Shown here: positions 9,925 through 18,141 of the stretch, in pieces
Position numbering within the stretch: the stretch's first letter is position 1
Layout: every line of letters starts with the position of its first letter
DNA from: Streptomyces cinnabarinus
GTDB lineage: Bacteria; Actinomycetota; Actinomycetes; Streptomycetales; Streptomycetaceae
Length of the DNA: 64,000 bases
Assembly (NCBI RefSeq): GCF_027270315.1
Contig: NZ_CP114413.1
Location: 3,906,001-3,970,000, forward strand
Direction of reading: 5' to 3'
Translations under genes and position numbers: made by a program
Notes under the pieces: model-generated
Seen by the model: only the letters and a program-made list of their open reading frames with translations
Database searches by the model: none
Told to the model about the DNA's origin: nothing

Positions 9925-11068
9925 GGCGGCGGGCGCCCGCGGCGGGGACCGCCTCGAAGACGCGGGGGGCGGTGCGGCCCGCCGCGGCGAAGGCCTCCAG
10001 GACCGCCTTGGTGACGGTGTCCACGTCGGCCGCCTCGGCCAGCACGATCGCCGAGCCGCCGAAGCCGCCGCCGGTCATCCGGGCGCCGAGCGCGCCGGCC
10101 GCGACGGCGGTGTCGACGACCAGGTCCAGCTCGGGGCAGGAGACCCGGAAGTCGTCGCGCAGCGAGGCGTGGCCCGCCACCAGCACCGGGCCGATCGCCC
10201 GGGTCTCGCCCGCCTCCAGCAGGGCGACGGCCCGCTCCACCCGCTCGTCCTCGGTGACGACGTGCCGGACCAGCCGGACCGCCTCCTCGTCGTCGCCGAG
10301 CCGCTGAAGCGCCGCGCCGAGTCCGTCGTACGGCACGTCCCTCAGCGCGTCCACGCCCAGCAGCGCCGCTCCGCGCTCACAGCCCGCACGGCGCTTGCCG
10401 TACTCGCCCTCGTTGTGGGCGTGCTTGACGCGGGTGTCCACGACCAGCAGGCGCATGCCCTCGGCCGCGAGGTCGAAGGGGATCTGCTTCTGGGACAGGT
10501 CCCGGGTGTCGAGGAAGAGCGCGTGGCCCTCCTCGCAGCAGGCGGAGGCGGTCTGGTCCATGATCCCGGTGGGGGCGCCGACGTAGACGTTCTCGGCGCG
10601 CTGGCACAGGCGGGCCAGCTGCCAGCGCTGGAGGCCGAGTTCGTACAGGTCGTTCAGGGCCAGCGCGACGACGACCTCCAGGGCCGCCGAGGAGGACAGG
10701 CCCGCGCCCGCCGGGACCGTCGAGGCGAGGTGGACGTCCGCGCCGGTGACCGGGTGACCGGCCTCGCGCAGGGCCCAGACGACACCGGCCGGGTACGCCG
10801 TCCACTTCCGGTCGGTCCCCGGCACGAGGTCGTCCAGGCGCAGCTCCACCACGCCGCCGGCGACGTCCGCCGAGTGCAGGCGCAGGACGCCGTCTGTGCG
10901 CCTGGAGACGGCCGCGACCGCCGTGTGCGGCAGCGCGAAGGGCATCACGAAGCCGTCGTTGTAGTCGGTGTGCTCACCGATGAGGTTGACGCGGCCGGGC
11001 GCCGACCAGACTCCTTCGGGCGCCGTTTTGTAGAGCTCGACGAAACCGTCCCGCACCTGCTGCCCCAC
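9917..11068 (-). CDS. galK: galactokinase
   Basis: A 383-residue GHMP kinase that phosphorylates galactose to galactose-1-phosphate, the first Leloir step. The galactokinase signature GRVNLIGEHTDY is at residues 25-36. The ATP motif GAGLSSSAALEV and the C-terminal GARMTGGGFGGS follow. The GTG at 11068 overlaps the galE stop (TAGTG), and GGAG lies upstream within galE. It is the last gene of galT-galE-galK. Confidence 0.97.
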   Translation of the reverse strand: MGQQVRDGFVELYKTAPEGVWSAPGRVNLIGEHTDYNDGFVMPFALPHTAVAAVSRRTDGVLRLHSADVAGGVVELRLDDLVPGTDRKWTAYPAGVVWALREAGHPVTGADVHLASTVPAGAGLSSSAALEVVVALALNDLYELGLQRWQLARLCQRAENVYVGAPTGIMDQTASACCEEGHALFLDTRDLSQKQIPFDLAAEGMRLLVVDTRVKHAHNEGEYGKRRAGCERGAALLGVDALRDVPYDGLGAALQRLGDDEEAVRLVRHVVTEDERVERAVALLEAGETRAIGPVLVAGHASLRDDFRVSCPELDLVVDTAVAAGALGARMTGGGFGGSAIVLAEAADVDTVTKAVLEAFAAAGRTAPRVFEAVPAAGARRLS

Positions 11069-12030
11069 TACTGCTCCCTTGTGATCTTCTGCGCGAACTC
11101 CCAGGCGTCCGCGACGATCCCCGTGAGGTCGGCGCGCGACGGGTTCCAGCCCAGCTTCTCGCGGGCCGTGGCGGCGGACGCCACCAGGACCGCCGGATCG
11201 CCGCCCCGGCGGGGGGCCACGACCTCGGGGACCGGGTGCCCGGTCACCTCGCGGACCGTCTCGATGACCTCGCGCACGGAGAAGCCGCTGCCGTTGCCGA
11301 GGTTGCAGATCAGGTGCTCGCCGGGCTGGGCGGCCACCAGGGCCAGCAGATGGGCCTCGGCCAGGTCGGCGACATGGATGTAGTCGCGCACGCAGGTGCC
11401 GTCCGGCGTCGGGTAGTCGTCGCCGAAGACCGAGATGGCGTCCCGGCGGCCCTGGGCGACCTGGAGGACCAGCGGGATGAGGTGCGACTCGGGGTCGTGG
11501 CGCTCGCCGAACTCGCCGTAGGCACCGGCCACGTTGAAGTAGCGCAGCGACACCGCGGCCAGGCCGTGGGCGGCCGCCTCGCCGGTGATCATGTGGTCCA
11601 CGGCCAGCTTGGTGGCGCCGTAGGGGTTGGTGGGCTCGGTCCGCGCGGTCTCGACGATCGGGACCTGCTCGGGCTCGCCGTAGGTGGCGGCCGTGGAGGA
11701 GAAGACCAGGCTGCGGACCCCGGCCTCGCGCATGGCGCCGAGCAGGGCCATGGTGCCGCCGACGTTGTTGTCCCAGTACTTCTCGGGCCGCGCGACCGAC
11801 TCGCCGACCTGGGAGGAGGCGGCGAAGTGCAGCACCGCGTCGTAGGAGGCGTCCAGCCACTTGGCGGCGTCGCGGATGTCGCCCTCGACGAAGGCGGCGC
11901 CCGCGGGGACGCCCTCGCGGAAGCCGGTGGAGAGGTTGTCGAGCACGGTCACCTCGTGCCCCGCCTCCAGCAGGTGCTGGGAGACCACACTGCCGACGTA
12001 ACCCGCCCCGCCCGTCACCAGGTACTTCAT
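11068..12030 (-). CDS. galE: UDP-glucose 4-epimerase
   Basis: A 320-residue extended SDR enzyme interconverting UDP-galactose and UDP-glucose. The NAD-binding motif TGGAGYVG is at 6-13. Catalytic Y137 and K141 (NPYGATK) and the S/T triplet at 111-113 are in place. ATG 12030 overlaps the galT stop by one base (TGATG). Both junctions in this operon are overlapping, which implies translational coupling. In S. lividans the equivalent operon has a second, constitutive promoter before galE; I cannot identify one inside galT here. Confidence 0.97.
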   Translation of the reverse strand: MKYLVTGGAGYVGSVVSQHLLEAGHEVTVLDNLSTGFREGVPAGAAFVEGDIRDAAKWLDASYDAVLHFAASSQVGESVARPEKYWDNNVGGTMALLGAMREAGVRSLVFSSTAATYGEPEQVPIVETARTEPTNPYGATKLAVDHMITGEAAAHGLAAVSLRYFNVAGAYGEFGERHDPESHLIPLVLQVAQGRRDAISVFGDDYPTPDGTCVRDYIHVADLAEAHLLALVAAQPGEHLICNLGNGSGFSVREVIETVREVTGHPVPEVVAPRRGGDPAVLVASAATAREKLGWNPSRADLTGIVADAWEFAQKITREQ

Positions 12031-13091
12031 CAACTCGCTACCTCTCGCAGTCGCTCGGCCGCGCGCTCCGGCGGCACGTCGTTGATGAACACGCTCATGC
12101 CGGACTCGGAACCCGCGAGAAACTTCAGCTTGCCGGAGGTGCGGCGGACGGTGAAAAGCTCGAGGTGGAGCGCGAAGTCCTCACGGGCCACACCCTCGAA
12201 GTCCTCCAGCGCGCCGAACGGCGCCTGGTGCCAGGCGGAGATGTACGGCGTCGGAGGCTCACCGTCACCGAAGATCCGGTCGAAGCGCTTCAAGAGTTCC
12301 AGATAAACCTGGGGGAACTCTGAGCGCGCCGCCTCGTCCAGGGCCAGCAGGTCCGGCACCCGGCGCCGCGGGTACAGGTGGACCTCGTAGGGCCAGTGCG
12401 CGGCGTAGGGCACGAAGGCGGCCCAGTGTTCACTCGTGAGGACGACCCGCTCGCCGGCGAGTTCACGCTCCAGGACGGCGTCGAAGAGGTTCCCCCCGCC
12501 GGTCGCCTCCTTGTGCTGGGCGAGTTGGCCCAGCATCAGCGCGGTACGCGGGGTGGTGAAGGGGTACGCGTAGATCTGCCCGTGCGGATGCCCGAGGGTG
12601 ACGCCGATCTCGGCGCCGCGGTTCTCGAAGCAGAACACCTGCTCCACGGCGGGCAGATGGGACAACTCCGAGGTGCGGTCCGTCCACGCGTCCAGCACCA
12701 GCCGCGCCTGCTCCTCGGTGAGGTCGGCGAAGGCCGCGTGGTGGTCGGAGGTGAAGCAGACGACCTCACAGCGGCCGGAGTCACCGGCCAGCGAGGGGAA
12801 GCGGTTCTCGAAGACCACGACGTCGTACGAGGAGTCCGGGATCTCGCTCAGCCGGTCGCCCTCGGAGGGGCACAGCGGGCACTCGTCGGCCGGGGGGTGG
12901 TAGGTGCGGCCCTGCCGGTGCGAGGCGATGGCGACGGAGTCACCGAGCAGCGGATCCCGCCGGACCTCGGAGGTGGTGACGGTGCGTTCCAGAGGCCGCC
13001 GGTCCACCGCGTCGCGCACGGTGTCGTCGCGCAGGTCGTAGTAGATCAGCTCGCGACCGTCGGCCAGCCGGGTCGAGGTCTTCTTCACCAC
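12030..13091 (-). CDS. galT: galactose-1-phosphate uridylyltransferase
   Basis: A 353-residue HIT-superfamily enzyme that exchanges UMP between UDP-glucose and galactose-1-phosphate. The active-site HPHGQ is at 168-172, with H170 expected to be uridylylated. C71 and C74 (CPLC) match the zinc ligands of the family. Two consecutive GTG codons, 13091 and 13088, are possible starts; the AAGGAG upstream suits the second slightly better. It is the first gene of the gal operon and is divergent from a sodium:solute symporter across a repeat-rich spacer. Confidence 0.96.
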   Translation of the reverse strand: MVKKTSTRLADGRELIYYDLRDDTVRDAVDRRPLERTVTTSEVRRDPLLGDSVAIASHRQGRTYHPPADECPLCPSEGDRLSEIPDSSYDVVVFENRFPSLAGDSGRCEVVCFTSDHHAAFADLTEEQARLVLDAWTDRTSELSHLPAVEQVFCFENRGAEIGVTLGHPHGQIYAYPFTTPRTALMLGQLAQHKEATGGGNLFDAVLERELAGERVVLTSEHWAAFVPYAAHWPYEVHLYPRRRVPDLLALDEAARSEFPQVYLELLKRFDRIFGDGEPPTPYISAWHQAPFGALEDFEGVAREDFALHLELFTVRRTSGKLKFLAGSESGMSVFINDVPPERAAERLREVAS

Positions 13092-13103
13092 CGCACTCCT
13101 TCA

Positions 13104-13190
13104 CTCAAACAGAACCAAACACAAGTAACCATAACTCGACAGTCAGGTCAACGCCGGAATCAAACAAAGTTGAACGCCGGAAGGGTTCAA
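13104..13190. promoter_or_regulatory. gal/symporter divergent control region with repeats
   Basis: This spacer is much AT-richer than its surroundings. It holds YCAAAC-type motifs at 13104-13110, 13114-13120 and 13159-13165, and two copies of AACGCCGGAA (13150-13159 and 13173-13182, 23-bp period). A perfect inverted repeat TTGAAC-N9-GTTCAA spans 13170-13190. These are plausible operators for galactose control of both transcription units. The regulator is not encoded in the window. Confidence 0.5.
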
Positions 13191-13197
13191 TAACGGG

Positions 13198-14886
13198 ATG
13201 CAAAGCCGCACAAACGCCGCATACTTCGCCGCTGAGCTACGGCTCCCCACCAACTGGCTCGACTACACGATCCTGGGCATCTACTTCGTCGTCGTCCTGG
13301 GCATCGGCTTCGCCGCCCGCCGCTCGGTGAGGACGAGCCTCGACTTCTTTCTCTCCGGGCGCTCACTGCCGGCCTGGATCACCGGCCTCGCGTTCATCTC
13401 CGCCAACCTGGCCGCCACCGAGATCCTGGGCATGGCCGCCAACAGCGCGCAGTACGGCGTCTACACCGTGCACTGGTACTGGATCGGCGCCATCCCGGCG
13501 ATGGTCTTCCTGGGCCTCGTGATGATGCCCTTCTACTACGGGTCGAAGGTCCGCTCGGTCCCCGAGATGCTGCTGCTGCGCTTCGACAAATGGGCGCATC
13601 TGTTGAGCTCTGCGCTGTTCGCCTTCGCCGCGATCCTCATCTCCGGTGTGAACCTGTACGCCCTCGCGATCGTCGTGGAGGCGCTGCTGGGCTGGCCGCA
13701 GTGGGTGGCGATCGTGGTGGCCGGCGCCTTCGTGCTGGCGTACATCACCCTCGGCGGCCTGTCCTCGGCGATCTACAACGAGGTCCTTCAGTTCTTCGTG
13801 ATCCTCGCGGCCCTGATCCCGCTCGTCGTGCTCGGGATGAAGAAGGTCGGCGGCTGGGACGGCCTCACGGACTCCCTCACGAAGACCCACGGCTCCGACT
13901 TCACCACCGCCTGGGGCGGCACGGGCATCGGCAGCGACAACCCGCTGGGCGCGAACTGGCTGACCATCGTGCTGGGCCTGGGTTTCGTGCTGTCCTTCGG
14001 CTACTGGACGACCAACTTCGCCGAGGTCCAGCGCGCCCTGTCGGCGAAGAACCTGTCGGCGGCCCAGCGCACTCCCCTGATCGCCGCGTACCCGAAGATC
14101 TTCATCGTCTTCCTGGTGATGCTCCCGGGCCTGACGGCGGCGGCGCTGGTCCCCGGCTTCGGCACCGAGGAGTCGGGCTACCAGTACAACGACGCCATCC
14201 CCTACCTGATGGAACAGCTCCTGCCCAACGGTGTCCTCGGCATCGCGGTGACCGGCCTGCTGGCCGCCTTCATGGCCGGCATGGCGGCGAACGTGTCGTC
14301 CTTCAACACGGTGTTCACGAACGACATCTGGGCGCGGTACGTGGTGAAGGACCGCGAGGACACCTACTACGTCGGATTCGGCCGGCTGATCACGGTGATC
14401 GGCGTCTGCGCGTCGGTGGGCACGGCCTTCCTGGCGTCATCCTTCTCCAACATCATGAGCTACCTCCAGACCCTGTTCTCCTTCTTCAACGTGCCGATGT
14501 TCGTCGTCTTCATCATCGGCATGTTCTGGAAGCGGGCCTCGGTGGTGTCCGGCTTCTGGGGCCTGCTCGCGGGCACGGTCGCCGCGATGCTCAACTACTT
14601 CTGGATCTACAAGCAGGGCATCGTCGACATCCCCACCGACCAGGGCGCCAACTTCGTCTCCGCGATCGTCGGCTTCGTGGCGGGCGCGGTGGTCATGTTC
14701 GTCGTCTCGATGTTCACCGCCCCGAAGCCGATGGCGGAACTCCAGGGCCTGGTCTACGGCACCCGCTCGCCCGGCATGGCCGAGGCACCGGCCGAGGGCG
14801 ACGACGCCTGGTATCGCAGGCCCGCGCTGCTGGGCTGGGGAGCGATCATCCTCGCCGCCGCCTGCTACATCCCGTTCTCGTTCTGA
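13198..14886 (+). CDS. SSS-family sodium:solute symporter, probably galactose/sugar
   Basis: A 562-residue integral membrane protein of the solute:sodium symporter family, related to SGLT sugar carriers. It has 13-14 hydrophobic segments. The family signature GGLSSAIYNEVLQF is at 186-199, and the NLAATEILGMAANSAQYG segment matches the SGLT TM1 region. Location next to the gal operon suggests uptake of galactose or a related sugar by sodium co-transport. ATG 13198 has no clear ribosome-binding site. A small membrane protein follows after 30 bp and is probably co-transcribed. Confidence 0.88.
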   Translation: MQSRTNAAYFAAELRLPTNWLDYTILGIYFVVVLGIGFAARRSVRTSLDFFLSGRSLPAWITGLAFISANLAATEILGMAANSAQYGVYTVHWYWIGAIPAMVFLGLVMMPFYYGSKVRSVPEMLLLRFDKWAHLLSSALFAFAAILISGVNLYALAIVVEALLGWPQWVAIVVAGAFVLAYITLGGLSSAIYNEVLQFFVILAALIPLVVLGMKKVGGWDGLTDSLTKTHGSDFTTAWGGTGIGSDNPLGANWLTIVLGLGFVLSFGYWTTNFAEVQRALSAKNLSAAQRTPLIAAYPKIFIVFLVMLPGLTAAALVPGFGTEESGYQYNDAIPYLMEQLLPNGVLGIAVTGLLAAFMAGMAANVSSFNTVFTNDIWARYVVKDREDTYYVGFGRLITVIGVCASVGTAFLASSFSNIMSYLQTLFSFFNVPMFVVFIIGMFWKRASVVSGFWGLLAGTVAAMLNYFWIYKQGIVDIPTDQGANFVSAIVGFVAGAVVMFVVSMFTAPKPMAELQGLVYGTRSPGMAEAPAEGDDAWYRRPALLGWGAIILAAACYIPFSF

Positions 14887-14916
14887 TCCCCGGATTCGCG
14901 GGAGACTGGAGAGACC

Positions 14917-15249
14917 ATGTCTGAGCACCACGGATACTCCGAAGAGGACGTCCAGCGGGAAGTCACCGAACTGGAGGCCCAGTCGGCCACCGCGGCCCGC
15001 ATCTTCGACCTGCGCCGCATCATCGGCGGCCTCTTCGTGGTCTACGGCGTGATCGTCACGATCGCCGGGATCAACCCCTCGGACGCCACCCTCGACAAGG
15101 CCGAGGGCATCAACATCAACCTCTGGACCGGCCTGGGCATGCTGCTGCTCGGCATCTTCTTCCTGGCCTGGCTGAAGCTGCGGCCCACACCGCCGCCGAC
15201 CCCGCCGGCCCCGACGACGTCGACGGCCGAGGACGAGCAGCCGAGGTGA
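14917..15249 (+). CDS. small two-TM protein linked to the symporter
   Basis: A 110-residue protein with a charged N-terminus and two membrane segments at about 35-53 and 70-88, separated by a short loop. It ends in a Pro/Thr-rich tail. GGAGAG precedes the ATG at good spacing. It lies 30 bp behind the symporter, so it may be an accessory subunit or stability factor. No characterised family is recognised. Confidence 0.75.
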   Translation: MSEHHGYSEEDVQREVTELEAQSATAARIFDLRRIIGGLFVVYGVIVTIAGINPSDATLDKAEGININLWTGLGMLLLGIFFLAWLKLRPTPPPTPPAPTTSTAEDEQPR

Positions 15250-15259
15250 CGCGAGCGAC

Positions 15260-15287
15260 GGGCCGGGGTCCTGCGGGACTCCGGCCC
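15260..15287. terminator. bidirectional hairpin terminator
   Basis: GGGCCGGGGTCC pairs with GGACTCCGGCCC (one G-T pair) around a TGCG loop. It sits between the convergent ends of the small symporter partner and the second orphan regulator. Confidence 0.7.
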
Positions 15288-15303
15288 CTCGTGCACGGCA
15301 CTG

Positions 15304-15993
15304 TCAGGACTCCGGGTCCCGCGGTTCGAGCGGCCCCGCCCGGTCCAGCAGCCCCGTGCGCGCCGCCAGGGCCGCCGCCTCCAGGCGGGAGCCGACGCCC
15401 AGTTTCATCAGGACCCGCTGGACGTGGGTCCGGGCGGTGGAAGGGGCGATGCCCATGCCCGCCGCGATCAGCCGGGTGTCCTCGCCGTCGGCGACCCGGA
15501 CCAGGACCTCCACCTCCCTGGGCGTCAGCATCTGGAGCAGGCGCTGGCCCTCGTCGTCCGGCTGGGCCGCCGGGTTGAGCAGTTCGCTGAAGGCCCCTTG
15601 GAGCAGTTGGGGGGCCACCGCGGCCTCGCCCGCCCTCGCCTTCATGATGGCTCGTTCCACACCCTCGATGCGCTCGTCATGGCGGACATAGCCCGACGCC
15701 CCCGCAGCGAACGCCGCCGCGATGCCGCGCGGGCTCGGCACCGGGCCCAGGACCAGCACCGCGACCTGCGGACGTTCCCGCTTGATCTTCACCACCGGGT
15801 CGAACATCCCCGGTTCGGCCGGCGTGGCCGTTCCCAGCAGGCACACCTCCGGTGCGCGTGTGATCACCAGCTCCGCCGCCCCCGCGGCGGGTGCCGCCGC
15901 TGCCAGCACTCGGTGCCCCCTCAGTTTCAGTGCCGAGGCCAGCGCCTCGGCGAGCAATCGGTGGTCGTCGACCACCATGAGCCGAACTCCCAT
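15304..15993 (-). CDS. LuxR-type regulator with degenerate receiver domain
   Basis: A 229-residue protein with the NarL layout: receiver at about 1-120, LuxR helix-turn-helix at about 165-225 (LTPREVEVLVRVADGEDTRLIAAGMGIAPSTARTHVQRVLMKL). The acidic pair D9-D10 survives. The phospho-acceptor position is G54 (CLLGTATP), the conserved Thr/Ser is G83, and the conserved Lys position reads RHDE. It therefore cannot be phosphorylated in the normal way. ATG 15993 begins directly with the receiver strand; the longer in-frame extension is not conserved-looking. No kinase is adjacent. It may bind a small molecule, act constitutively, or dimerise with another regulator. Confidence 0.85.
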   Translation of the reverse strand: MGVRLMVVDDHRLLAEALASALKLRGHRVLAAAAPAAGAAELVITRAPEVCLLGTATPAEPGMFDPVVKIKRERPQVAVLVLGPVPSPRGIAAAFAAGASGYVRHDERIEGVERAIMKARAGEAAVAPQLLQGAFSELLNPAAQPDDEGQRLLQMLTPREVEVLVRVADGEDTRLIAAGMGIAPSTARTHVQRVLMKLGVGSRLEAAALAARTGLLDRAGPLEPRDPES

Positions 15994-16160
15994 CGAGCAA
16001 CCCCCCAGTCCCCCCAATGGATCCCCACACATCCACAGACACACCCCCGTGGATGCCCCCGGAAGCTACACGCTTGTTCGACGTTGCGCTCCCCCTACTG
16101 GAGAGAAGTGCCCCGGATCGCCGAAAATCCTCTCATTCGAGGGTGATGAGCGGTACGTGA

Positions 16161-16192
16161 ACGGCCCCGCCCCTGAGCAGGGGCGGGGCCGT
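16161..16192 (-). terminator. hairpin terminator after the beta-propeller gene
   Basis: A perfect 14-bp stem, ACGGCCCCGCCCCT with AGGGGCGGGGCCGT, has a GAGC loop. It lies 21 bp beyond the stop codon at 16213. Confidence 0.75.
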
Positions 16193-16212
16193 GAACACAG
16201 GCGTTCGAGTGG

Positions 16213-18084
16213 CTACTTCGCGCCGAACGCGATCACCAGGTACTCCTCCTCGCCGGTGCTGCCGAGCTCACTGGCGAAGACGTCGGACATGAACAGCCGG
16301 CCCTGGGTGTACAGGATCTCGGCGTAGTCGGGGAGCATGCTGCGCTCCACGTCCATCACCGCCTCGTCGGCCGGGTTCTCCAGCAGCTTCGTCTCCTTGA
16401 AGGAGCCGCCGTCGATGGACACGACCTGGCCGCCCTTGTCGTACGGGCCGCGCTTGTACGCGATCAGGTTCGGGCCGTCCATGCGCAGCGGGACCAGCTC
16501 GTAGTCGTCACCGGCGTCGGCCCGCTGGCCGGTCTGCTTGCCGGTGGCCAGGTCGAAGGCAACGATCTCGTTGGTGTCGCTGTACTCGCCGGTGCCCTCG
16601 TGCTTCTCGGTCGGCAGATACAGCTTGTCGTTGCCGACGGCGAGCAGGCGGCACTCCTCGACCTTGGTGATGCCGTCGCAGCTGGCGTTGTACTGCTCGC
16701 CCGGCGCGGAGATCCGGGTGCGCAGCTTGCCGGTCTTGTTGTCGATGGAGAAGAAGTCCGAGATACCGCTGCCGTCACCGGCGGAGTCACCGACGTCGGC
16801 GGCCACGACCAGCGGCTCGGTGGAGACCACGCTGGCGTACTCGATGCCCTTGGCCATCTTGTACTCCGTGATCACCTTCCCGGACTTCGGGTCGATGGTC
16901 TGGATGCTCAGCTGACGCTCGCCGTACCCGCCGCACTTGCGCACCGCCACCAGCTTGGGGCCGCCCCCGTAACCGGCGTCATAGCAGGTGTCGGTGGGCT
17001 TCGGCGCCCACAGCTGGTCGCCGGTGGCGATGTCGAAGGCGGCGCCACCGCTGGTGCTGCCGACCGCGACGGTGCTCGCGCTGACCGTGACGTTGTCGAA
17101 GCTGATCGGCTCGGTGCCGCTCTTCGCGGTCTTGGTCCACAGCTTCTTGCCGGTGTCGAGGTCGATGCCCGCGACCTGGGTGCACCCGTAGGAGGGCGTG
17201 GCCTTGGTGGGCATCTTCGGCTGGTAGGTGATCGCCGTCCGGTTGTCCTCGGTGGTGTGGTTGCTGCCCTGGCAGACCGGGCCGGGAAGCTTGATCGTCC
17301 ACAGCTCGGTGCCCTTGTCGAGGTCGTAGCCGACGACCTCGGCGACGCCGCTCTTGGCGTACACCTTGTCCGTCACCCAGGAGCCGACGGTGGGGATGGT
17401 CCGGTCGTCCTTCACCTCGGGGGCCGGCACCTGGAAGAGGACCTTGGAGTTGGGGTCGGCGGGGGCCTTCTCGGTCGCCTTGCCGGACTGGGTGCCACCC
17501 GTGCCGCCGGTACCGCCGGTGCCCCCGGTGTCGCCGCCCTTGTCGCCGCCGGTGCCGCCGCTGGAGTTCGCGGTGTCGTCCTTGCCGCCCTTGTCGTCGG
17601 AGGAGGAGGCGTACCAGAAGCCGCCGCCGACGATCAGGGCGATGGCCACGACGGCGGCCACGATGATGGCCAGCTGCGGGTTGATCCTCCGGCCGCCGGA
17701 CGGGCCGCCCGCCTGCGGCTGCATCGGCATGGTCGGCTGCGGGTAGCCGTAGCCGGGCTGCTGGCCATAGGGCGGGGTGGGGGGCTGACCCGGCTGGCCC
17801 GGGTAGCCGTAGCCCTGCTGCGGCTGGGGTGCCTGGGGGTAGCCGTAGCCCTGCGGGGGCGTCTGCGGGTAGCCGTAACCCTGCGGCGGGGTCGGGGGCT
17901 GCTGCGGGGCCTGGGGGGCGCCGAAACCTCCCTGCGGGGCGGGGGGTTGGGGCGCGCCGAAGCCGGGCTGCTGGGCGGGAGGCTGAGCAGGGGGCTGAAC
18001 CGGCTGCTGCGGCTCGTCCTGCGGTGGGCCGAAACCGCCCCCCTGCGGGGGCTGGTTGGGCGGCGGCGGAGGGGGCGTGGTCAT
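16213..18084 (-). CDS. membrane-anchored PQQ-like beta-propeller, copy 1
   Basis: A 623-residue protein. Residues 1-135 are a low-complexity Pro/Gln/Gly/Tyr tail with repeated GYGYPQ and GFGAPQ units. One membrane helix lies at about 137-159, followed by a Gly/Thr/Lys linker with GGT repeats. The rest resembles PQQ-like / BamB-type beta-propellers, with repeated blades of the form FDxATGxxLW and IDxxTGKxLW. Topology is likely tail inside, propeller outside. ATG 18084 has GGTAG upstream. It is followed by a strong terminator and preceded, 57 bp away, by a paralogue on the same strand. The function is unknown; a scaffold or sensor is as likely as an enzyme. Confidence 0.85.
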   Translation of the reverse strand: MTTPPPPPPNQPPQGGGFGPPQDEPQQPVQPPAQPPAQQPGFGAPQPPAPQGGFGAPQAPQQPPTPPQGYGYPQTPPQGYGYPQAPQPQQGYGYPGQPGQPPTPPYGQQPGYGYPQPTMPMQPQAGGPSGGRRINPQLAIIVAAVVAIALIVGGGFWYASSSDDKGGKDDTANSSGGTGGDKGGDTGGTGGTGGTGGTQSGKATEKAPADPNSKVLFQVPAPEVKDDRTIPTVGSWVTDKVYAKSGVAEVVGYDLDKGTELWTIKLPGPVCQGSNHTTEDNRTAITYQPKMPTKATPSYGCTQVAGIDLDTGKKLWTKTAKSGTEPISFDNVTVSASTVAVGSTSGGAAFDIATGDQLWAPKPTDTCYDAGYGGGPKLVAVRKCGGYGERQLSIQTIDPKSGKVITEYKMAKGIEYASVVSTEPLVVAADVGDSAGDGSGISDFFSIDNKTGKLRTRISAPGEQYNASCDGITKVEECRLLAVGNDKLYLPTEKHEGTGEYSDTNEIVAFDLATGKQTGQRADAGDDYELVPLRMDGPNLIAYKRGPYDKGGQVVSIDGGSFKETKLLENPADEAVMDVERSMLPDYAEILYTQGRLFMSDVFASELGSTGEEEYLVIAFGAK

Positions 18085-18141
18085 GGTGTGGCTACCTCGG
18101 AAGGGGACGGCTCGGAACGGGACGGACGAGTGGCGAGTGGC

